14,353 nucleotides of DNA from Gliomastix tumulicola. Its lineage: Eukaryota > Ascomycota > Sordariomycetes > Hypocreales > Bionectriaceae. The stretch spans positions 1-14,353 of the forward strand of contig BCHX01000027.1 of the NCBI GenBank assembly GCA_001599755.1, in the 5' to 3' direction. Of the stretch, positions 8,547 to 14,353 are shown in pieces. The translations under genes and the position numbers were made by a program. Positions within the stretch are counted from its first letter, which is position 1, and every line of letters starts with the position of its first letter. The notes below the pieces were generated by a model. It was not told the origin of the DNA. It worked only from the letters and a program-made list of their open reading frames with translations, and searched no databases.

Positions 8547-10640
8547 ATGGATTCTGGCGAATCGAATTCCGCGCTGCAGCAGGTGAAGACAGAAGCGTCC
8601 TACACCTATGAAAATAAGAAGGGATGGCGGCAATACAGGGTCCTCCAGCCCGGCCGGGGAATGTACCACGACGTTAAGAGGCGTCTCCCATACTATTGGA
8701 GTGATATCCGGGATGCCTGGACATACCGTACTGCCGCCAGCACTGTCCGTATGTACTTTGTCAAGTACGTGCTTCATCATCCTTACGCCCAAGACACCAA
8801 ATTTGCTAAGATCCACAGCCTTCTTCCTGCCATAGCCTACACTCTCGACATGTACCGTCGAACAGGGGAGTTTTTCGGCATTAATGAGGCTCTTTTCTCC
8901 TCTGCCTTGGCAGCCATGGTCTTCAGCATCCTTGGAACACAGCCGCTCACCATTGTTGGCGTCACCGGTCTTATTTCACTCTTTAACTTTACTATCTACG
9001 ATATCATCCAAATTTACGACGTCTCAGTTTATCCCCAATTCATGGCGTGGACCGGAATCTGGGCGGCCATCTTCCATTGGCTAGTATCTTTCTTCAACTT
9101 ATGCGATTATATGCGCTATGTCACCGACTTCTCCAGTGAGTCATTTGGCATGTATGTCGGCATTATCTATATCAGTAAGTTGGCGCTCTATCAATCAGCA
9201 CCTGACCTGTGTCCTGATATTTCGAGCAGTCAAGGGCGTGGAGGAGCTCGTTCATGAGTTTGACAGTCAAGGACGCGCAGCAGGATACCTGGCCTGCATC
9301 ATCGCGATACTGTATTTCTCGTCTGTGTACGGACTGGAGAAACTTGGGTCGAGCACAGTCTGGAGGGCAGGCATTCGAGGCGTGCTTGCTGACTACGCCT
9401 ATGTCGTAAGTCCAGATGACTGCCGACAGGTAGCGCAACGCAAAGTCGCTCATCATTGTATAGTTCTGTACCCTGTTCTGGGTCGGTTTCTCTCACATAC
9501 CAGGGAACCTCAAGGAGACAAACATTGCACGACTCCCAGTCACGGATGCATTTCGCCCAACGCAGCCAAGAAACTGGCTACTTGACTTTTGGAACTTGGA
9601 TGTCAAGTGGGTGTTTGTTGCGCTCCCCTTCGGCTTCTTGGTTATGCTTCTATTCTATTATGATCACGTATGTCGAGCCCCATATGAGGGCTTGTGGTCG
9701 GTGCTAACTATGCTTAGAATGTCAGTAGCATTACGGCTCAAGCTCGCCAGTTTCCCCTCAAGAAACCAGGAGGTTTCCACTGGGACTTCTTTCTTCTGGG
9801 TTGTACGACATTTGTTGGCGGCATTCTTGGTTTACCATTGCCAAATGGACTTGTGCCACAAGTATGGTCAACGCGCTTTTGCGGAGCATGTGACACTGGG
9901 TGCTGACATCTACTAGGCACCAGTCCACACCGACTCCCTGACTATATACAAGACAGAGCTCAAAATTATCCCAACTTCCGAAGGTGAACAGACTGAAATT
10001 CGCCGACCCGTTGTCCGTGCGAGTGCCGTTGTCGAGCAACGCATAAGCCACTTTCTCATGGGCTTGGCACTCATCGGGACCATGACTGGCCCGCTCTTGA
10101 CTGTCCTGCAAACTATGCCTGCTGCGGTCTTCGCTGGCGTGTTTTTCGTCGTTGGGGTAAGCAGTCCCGCGTCTTCAATTGACCGCTGTGCGCACATCTA
10201 ATCATGACTAGTGGGGCTCCATCGAATCGAACGGTATCCTGCAAAAGTTTGTTTACCTGCAGGCTGAGAAGCGATTCATCCAGCGAGATGAGCCCATGTT
10301 GCAGGTTCGCCGGCGCAAGATCGCTCTGTACATTGGCCTGCAGTTTTCCGGGGTTGCCGCCTGCGTCGCCATTTCACACACTCTCGCCGCCATTGGTTTT
10401 CCGATTCTGATTATACTACTGATTCCTCTTAGAACGCATATCATGCCTCGCTGGTTCACCCGGAAGGAGTTGCAGATTCTGGATGATTTTACTGTCACAA
10501 ATAAAGTGGTGTTGGCTAGTCTGGGTGGTCAGCCGGCGCTACCGGAGGGCACAGTAGAAGAGGAATGGGGTCTAGAGCGGAGACGGAGTGAAGAGCGCCA
10601 TGGAGTCCCTCGGCAGCGGGCCGGAAGCATGCATCGGTGA
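8547..10640 (+). CDS. BOR1: Bor1-like borate/anion transporter (SLC4 / HCO3- transporter family), 7 exons
   Basis: Predicted exons 8547-8764, 8819-9174, 9230-9405, 9464-9667, 9718-9861, 9917-10156 and 10212-10640 give 1767 nt and 588 aa, close to yeast Bor1 (about 580). The introns are 50-58 nt with GTACGT, GTAAGT, GTATGT, GTATGG or GTAAGC donors, and branch-like CTGAC (9202), GCTAAC (9702) or GCTGAC (9902). All phases join cleanly. Start ATG 8547 has a good context (CCAAATGG). Recognisable family blocks are LPYYWSDIRDAWTYRT, LLPAIAYTLDMYRRT, GINEALFSSALAAMVFSILG, IVGVTG, YIIKGVEELV, FWVGFSHIPGNLKETNIARL, PTQPRNWLLDFWNLDVKW, LPFGFLVMLLFYYDHN, GILGLPLPNGLVPQAPVHT and WGSIESNGILQKFVYL. The protein is strongly hydrophobic, with more than ten membrane segments. 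In yeast and plants Bor1 exports borate at the plasma membrane; that role here is by homology. It looks intact. The exon 3 start (9464) is the least certain splice site. Confidence 0.9.
8765..8818 (+). other. First intron of the transporter gene, 54 nt and stop-free
   Basis: GTACGT donor, TGCTAAG branch-like sequence (about 8804-8810) and CACAG acceptor. Its length is a multiple of three and it has no in-frame stop, so the genomic frame reads through it and would add 18 residues. Removing it joins MYFV to NLLPAIAYTLDM, which matches the family pattern; the extra residues fit nothing in the family and fall in the first membrane segment region. Confidence 0.88.
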
Positions 10641-11154
10641 GACCTGGGGTAGTGTTCCAGGCTATCGTCAAGAGTGCGTCAACGTTTAACTAGAGGAGCT
10701 CCTAATTATTGAATCATTCACTAGGGAAGGCTGCATTTTTCGACAGAAGAGAAAGCTGTGTGAGAGCATTTCCTGTGCTAAGCCCGATGATCGCAATTGG
10801 CCACAACATTGTACACAATAACCAGTATCGCTGTACATTTACCGCCTGTTAGGCATCTCGTTGAGAGTGTCAGCTATGTCACCCGTTCCCATTAAAAAAT
10901 ACGCTTATACCGAAGCTTGGTTATTTCAGATGCAAAACAGGGAGAAGTTCCTACGTCTGTCGCTGCTCCTCGACGTCCGATTCGGGTCGTCGTCCAGACC
11001 CAATCTGAAGAAGACATACCATGCACATACTCTGTGAACTGATTGACTTTCAGATTGAGTGAGCTGTTAAGAGTGATAGCATCTGCTAAATAGCTATATC
11101 AAATACATAAATATAAGAACGCACAGCCGCAGAAACAGAGGTAGAGGCTATGCG
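10641..11154. other. Intergenic region between convergent genes
   Basis: 514 bp separate the stop codons of the transporter (+) and the Clr5-domain gene (-). It should hold both 3' UTRs and polyadenylation sites. I see AT-rich stretches (for example around 10890 and 11090-11120) but no gene, RNA gene or repeat. Confidence 0.6.
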
Positions 11155-12687
11155 TCATCCTGGGATTCTACGTAAATAATATCGTGCCCTCTTAATGGCA
11201 TCTCGTGCGACCTGATCTGCATCACCTGCCCTTCCGGCCCGTCGAAAGTGTGCAGCCAGTACCCACATGTCGCGGATAACACGAAGGTCGTTGTTGGCGC
11301 CATGCGCAGCCTCACGGTCGCGAATGGCAACCATTAGGTTCTGTTCTGCCACGGCCCAGTTACGCCGCTCTTCGTGTATCCTAGCGAGCATTTTACAGGC
11401 ATACGCATGAAACCGGGCATTGGAGGAGCGCGTCGAGTCATTTGTGTGGTGAAGCAGCTCCAACGCTATTTGCTCAGATGTCTGCTTCTCCCCGAGGTCC
11501 TTCAGTGTAAACTCTAGCATGAGTGCCTTCACCCTCAGCTTCTCAGAGCAAGGGTTATCAGAGCTTGGGCCAATGGTTTCGTCAAGGGCACGCAGAGCAC
11601 GCGTCATAGTCTCCTCCATCCGTCGCAGAGGGCAGTTCTTGCGTAGGCCGCTTCGCCCGTCCCAAATCAGCTGCTCGTATAGCCAGAGATCCTGCGGGAT
11701 AGATGATCGAATGTGTGAACCCAGCATGTCCACATTTCGCAGCCAAGCCTGTCGGAGGAGGTAGCAGATATATTGCTGTCCTTGAGTAGTCTGATAGTCG
11801 CACTTCTTCAGTTGCAGAAGTATTCTGAACAGCGGATGCTGGGCTGGTAGTTGTCTCGAAACTCGGGTAGTGGTATACTCTAGGAACATACCAAGGAGTT
11901 GTATGTGGCCTTTATCAACCATATCGTATATGGTGTCGAGAATATGCCAAACCAAGTCGGGATGATCCTCGGTCAGAACATATTCCAGGACATAGAAGCC
12001 TTTCCGAGCCGCCATCCCCGCCAGCTTGCCGTCGCCGTGATGCCACAAATCGAATACCAGCTCAAACATACGATACATGGTTCGGCTGTCTTGGAGGGGC
12101 GGCCGGTTCGAATTTGCAAGGTACCTCGCCATCGGGTCTAGGGCGATGTGCTTGGATTCCAGCTTCGCCCGGCTCCACGAGAAGACGCTGTCGAGGACGG
12201 TTTCCAGCAGGGTAAAAGGCTGGAGACTCGGTGACTGAGCAATAGATACGGTACACTCTTCAGTACGACGAGTTCTCTGCATTTCTATAATGCTCGTATC
12301 ATCGTGGTCTGTCGTATCTGGAGTGACTGCTGGAGATGAAGCAGTCGTGGCAGCTTGGCTACGGTGATACGATCGTTTCCTGAAGTTCCACTTCTTCAGG
12401 CGCTTTTTATACATTTGTTCTCTCCATGGAACGTATCAGCTCTTCGGATTTGTCACGTGTCCATCCTGCTGGCAGACTTACGTGGCTGCAAAGTCGTGCT
12501 TCATCTTGAGAATGGCCATTGTATCTCTTAGTTTGCGGCTCTCGCTTATGTAGAGCCTTTCAATGAGGCCCTTCTTAGCTTCCCATTCTGCCTCGGTATG
12601 GTCCATGCGAAGCAGGCGCGAGCGCTCGACTTTATGAGGTAGCGGATTCCCAGGTGGTCGCGGGGCTAGGGTCGGTAGAAGAGACAT
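11155..12687 (-). CDS. Clr5-domain protein with helical, TPR-like C-terminal region, 2 exons
   Basis: Exon 1 runs 12687-12482 and exon 2 12421-11155, joined across a 60-nt intron (12481-12422, donor GTAAGT, acceptor GGAG) to give 490 aa. The first in-frame acceptor at AG 12424-12423 or 12420 gives the wrong frame; GGAG ending at 12422 gives AATEQMYKKRLKKW. Residues about 34-89 make a complete Clr5 domain: WEAKKGLIERLYISE, then TMAILKMKHDFAAT, then MYKKRLKKWNFRKR. This short domain is typically N-terminal in many fungal proteins and is thought to bind DNA. Residues about 90-140 are Ser/Thr-rich and poorly ordered. The rest is alpha-helical, and the last 90 residues (ARFHAYACKMLARIHEERRN onward) look like TPR-type helix pairs. 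The cellular role is unknown; a regulator is plausible by inference. The stop TGA is at 11157-11155. No lesions are seen. Confidence 0.85.
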
Positions 12688-13082
12688 GATATCGTAGGGA
12701 GATGCTTCCCAGATGCGAGATATAGATGGTTAACATTCATACAGGGCCATCCCCTTACCAAGGATCTGTGAGTGTCAAGGTAAAACCGTGACATGACAGA
12801 GGAATCGATCTTTTGGCGGTCGGGATGTATTTATGGCTCAATCACTTTCCCCTCCAAGCGCAGAGGCAATGCCGATGCTTTCCTAGTAAGGATTAGTCGC
12901 CACACTGATTGGCTGTTCAAGTTCCTTGCAGCTCGCTAAGTACAACTCCACTACCGTGTGGGTCGGGTGCAATCCGCTGGCAAATTACGCGCGTCTGGGC
13001 CCCCACAATGGTTCTCACGAAAGTGTGACCTGGCGGATCCGAGGCCATGAGATGATGCAAATTGGACTGTGGCGATTCGTCC
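12688..13082. other. Upstream region of the Clr5-domain gene, no gene seen
   Basis: About 395 bp with no supported coding region. It should contain the promoter of the minus-strand gene, and by position could hold the LTR of the older element whose leader-like copy starts at 13083. I could not find a sequence resembling the 13514-13887 LTR here. Confidence 0.5.
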
Positions 13083-13513
13083 CCTGTAAAAAATTTTCCA
13101 TGGCAGGCCCTGTTAGTGCTTTGCTAGTGTAGAATTTTTCTACAGGCAACCGAGCGCACAAGGCCGCGGGGGCGCCATCGGCACCCTAACAGCTGCCTCC
13201 AGAGAAGGAGTTTGGAGAGTTCGGCCTTCCCTGGCCACCCTCTGAAGGTAATACCTCAGAACCGGGACGCCTCAGACATCGGGAGGCCATGCCTTCCGAT
13301 CAACGACGCCGATTACGATGGGTTTTTCTCCTCCCGAAGGCAAGCCGCGCCGGCCAGCTCTGATCTCTCCCTGAGAGAACTCTGATCGGTGGAAAAGGTC
13401 GACAACCACATGCCCGGAGCCCGCTGACGGGTGAAGGGCTTCGACACACAAGCGCCTCTGAGCTGGACGTTTTCTGTATTTTAGCTCGCTCAGCACATCC
13501 TGTGCCCCTACAG
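13083..13513 (+). repeat. Diverged direct repeat, copy A (probable retroelement leader)
   Basis: Collinear with 13879-14311 at an offset of 796 bp for the first 200 bp or more, and 798 at the right end, with indels between. Best-matching parts are CCTGTAA...TTTTCC, TGGCAG..C.CTGTTAGTG, TTTGCTAG, CCCTAACA, GAGAGTT..CCTT, and at the right end CCTG.GC..C.ACAG. I judge overall identity about 60-65% by eye. No reading frame is kept in both copies. Homology starts at the point matching the LTR 3' terminus in copy B and stops at the base before the LTR. Confidence 0.65.
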
Positions 13514-13887
13514 TGTTACGGACCAACACTTGGTCACCGTTTTGGCGACCACCAAGTCACGTGTACTCCACTGTTTCTCCCAATCATAAAAGGAGCGACG
13601 CACCAGGAGCGCGCAGCACTCCCGCACCCATCGCTCCCATACCTATGCGTACAAGACATGCCATATATATATACCACAGTCATTACCTAGCTAGCATAAA
13701 GGTAGTTCCAGCTATCAACAAGGTTGTTCACCGCAATACTTACTTCGCTCATCTGTTAACACCTAAGTCTTGCACCAGAACTGTGACCGTTACCGTTCAG
13801 TTCGTTCGGAACCCGTACTCTGTCACCTACCCTGTAGCTGCCAGAGGACCGATCGTCACTAGGGTTACCCAACTCTCTCCTGTAACA
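13514..13887 (+). repeat. Putative LTR (374 bp), TGTTACGG...CTGTAACA
   Basis: It starts TGTTAC and ends GTAACA, a perfect 6-bp terminal inverted repeat of the TG...CA type found on LTRs. Inside are an ATAAAAGG (13586-13593) and an alternating AT run (13663-13673) that could act as TATA elements. Nine bases after the end is TGGCAGCC (13897), a possible tRNA primer site since it starts with TGG. The five bases before (TACAG) do not recur directly after 13887 (ATTTT), so it is not a simple solo LTR; a 5' LTR of an element running to the right would fit. A second LTR was not visible, so this is unproven. Confidence 0.5.
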
Positions 13888-13941
13888 ATTTTCCCTTGGC
13901 AGCCACTGTTAGTGTTTTGCTAGGGGAAAATTTTTCGCAGG
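13879..13941 (+). other. Imperfect inverted repeat at the LTR/leader junction, also present in copy A (13083-13146)
   Basis: In copy B, CCTG plus AATTTTCCC (13879-13895) faces GGGAAAATT plus CAGG (13923-13941) around a 27-nt loop. In copy A, CCTGTA plus an A-run and TT (13083-13099) faces AATTTTT plus TACAGG (13131-13146). The loop contains the shared TGTTAGTG and TTTGCTAG words. The arms differ in sequence between copies but both keep pairing, mostly in the outer CCTG and the inner A/T part. Confidence 0.55.
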
Positions 13942-14173
13942 CTAAACTTTGCAGCAAATCCACTTAGGGCTTATCGGGACCCTAACAAACGACACAAGAA
14001 AGGGATTCAGAGAGTTGACCTTTCTTCGCCATGCTGGCACCGACGACATCGAGCTTCGCGAGCTCTTTGATATGGCCTTCGGGCACTCCTTCCTACCGAC
14101 TACCTTAGGCTCCTCCTGAGCCTCGACATTCTGGCTTCGCGAGCCGTCCGACACTCGGGGCCCAGTGCCCTCT

Positions 14174-14191
14174 CCGACCGACCGACCGACC
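14174..14191. repeat. (CCGA)4 microsatellite
   Basis: Four exact copies of CCGA plus CC. It is not present at the matching place in copy A, so it arose after the copies separated or was lost there. Confidence 0.95.
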
Positions 14192-14311
14192 TCTGCAGCT
14201 ACGGCTGCCCAGACACACACGCAGCATCTTGCTGCTCAATCCTCCGGGCTTTGTTGCTCTTGGGTTACTTCGGGGCTCTTACGCCTCTTCGACACTCCTG
14301 CGCAGCCACAG

Positions 14312-14353
14312 CTGCCCGACGACCTGGGCCGTCGCGCCCTCGCCCAGACCTGC
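14312..14353. other. Right edge of the window, beyond the repeat pair
   Basis: Only 42 bp. No match to the TGTTACGG LTR start follows copy B, so the repeat-LTR pattern is not a regular tandem array. Confidence 0.5.

Larger units (their letters stand above)
13879..14311 (+). repeat. Diverged direct repeat, copy B (probable retroelement leader, continuing right)
   Basis: The partner of 13083-13513. It overlaps the last nine bases of the putative LTR and would then be the leader and start of the internal region. The longest open stretch that looks protein-like in the + direction is about 46 codons (13982-14119), ending in TGA, so no gag gene can be called. It contains a (CCGA)4 microsatellite (14174-14191) and an AC run (14212-14220). 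Confidence 0.6.

Noticed and set aside
12926..13132. Plus-strand open frame of 68 codons.
   Set aside because: It begins with a non-ATG codon and runs into the repeat copy A; no family features.
13272..13529. Minus-strand open frame of 85 codons in repeat copy A.
   Set aside because: It crosses from copy A into the putative LTR and has no counterpart in copy B.
13514..13887. Solo LTR.
   Set aside because: The five flanking bases differ (TACAG before, ATTTT after), and sequence after the end resembles a leader with a possible primer site, so a 5' LTR fits better.
13942..14220. Minus-strand open frame of 92 codons in repeat copy B.
   Set aside because: The matching part of copy A is not open in the same frame, so there is no sign of protein conservation.

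Overview
The window looks like nuclear DNA of a filamentous ascomycete (Pezizomycotina-type). The host genes have short 50-60 nt introns with GTAAGT/GTATGT-type donors and CTGAC/CTAAC-type branch sites. One host gene encodes a Clr5-domain protein, a fungal family, and the mobile elements are of kinds usual in such genomes (a Tad1-like LINE and a compact Mutator-like element). Everything here is read from sequence; no database search was possible.

Layout. (1) Bases 1 to about 5060: a Tad1-like LINE on the + strand, cut by the left window edge. It has ORF1 (gag-like, three zinc knuckles) and ORF2 (endonuclease, reverse transcriptase, RNase H, terminal Zn motif), which meet in an ATGA stop/start overlap. 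ORF2 carries one nonsense codon and two frameshifts, all in the endonuclease part; the RT-RNase H part is open. Two perfect hairpins follow (5010-5032 and 5075-5102). (2) 5269-7651: a compact autonomous-type MULE with 76-bp terminal inverted repeats (outer 57 bp perfect) and a minus-strand FAR1/MULE/SWIM transposase that fills almost the whole interior. It is broken by one frameshift and one TAG. No target-site duplication is visible. (3) 7652-8546: non-coding, with a 22-bp tandem repeat (3.6 copies) and the upstream region of the next gene. (4) 8547-10640: an intact seven-exon gene for a Bor1-like borate/anion transporter (SLC4 superfamily), 588 aa predicted. (5) 10641-11154: short intergenic stretch between convergent genes. 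(6) 12687-11155, minus strand: a two-exon Clr5-domain protein, 490 aa predicted. (7) 12688-14353: repeat-rich DNA. Two old, diverged direct copies (13083-13513 and 13879-14311) flank a 374-bp LTR-like segment (13514-13887, TGTTAC...GTAACA). The best reading is an LTR retrotransposon that starts inside the leader of a related older one and runs off the right edge.

So two ordinary chromosomal genes sit tail to tail between transposon clusters on both sides. The elements have few lesions and no sign of heavy RIP (the LINE stays GC-rich with over 1000 open codons), so they are probably recent. I do not see a clearly new multi-gene system. The most unusual points are the very tight MULE design, the paired diverged leader repeats with a conserved hairpin, the clustering of LINE damage in the endonuclease, and a stopless 54-nt intron in the transporter that is easily misread as coding.
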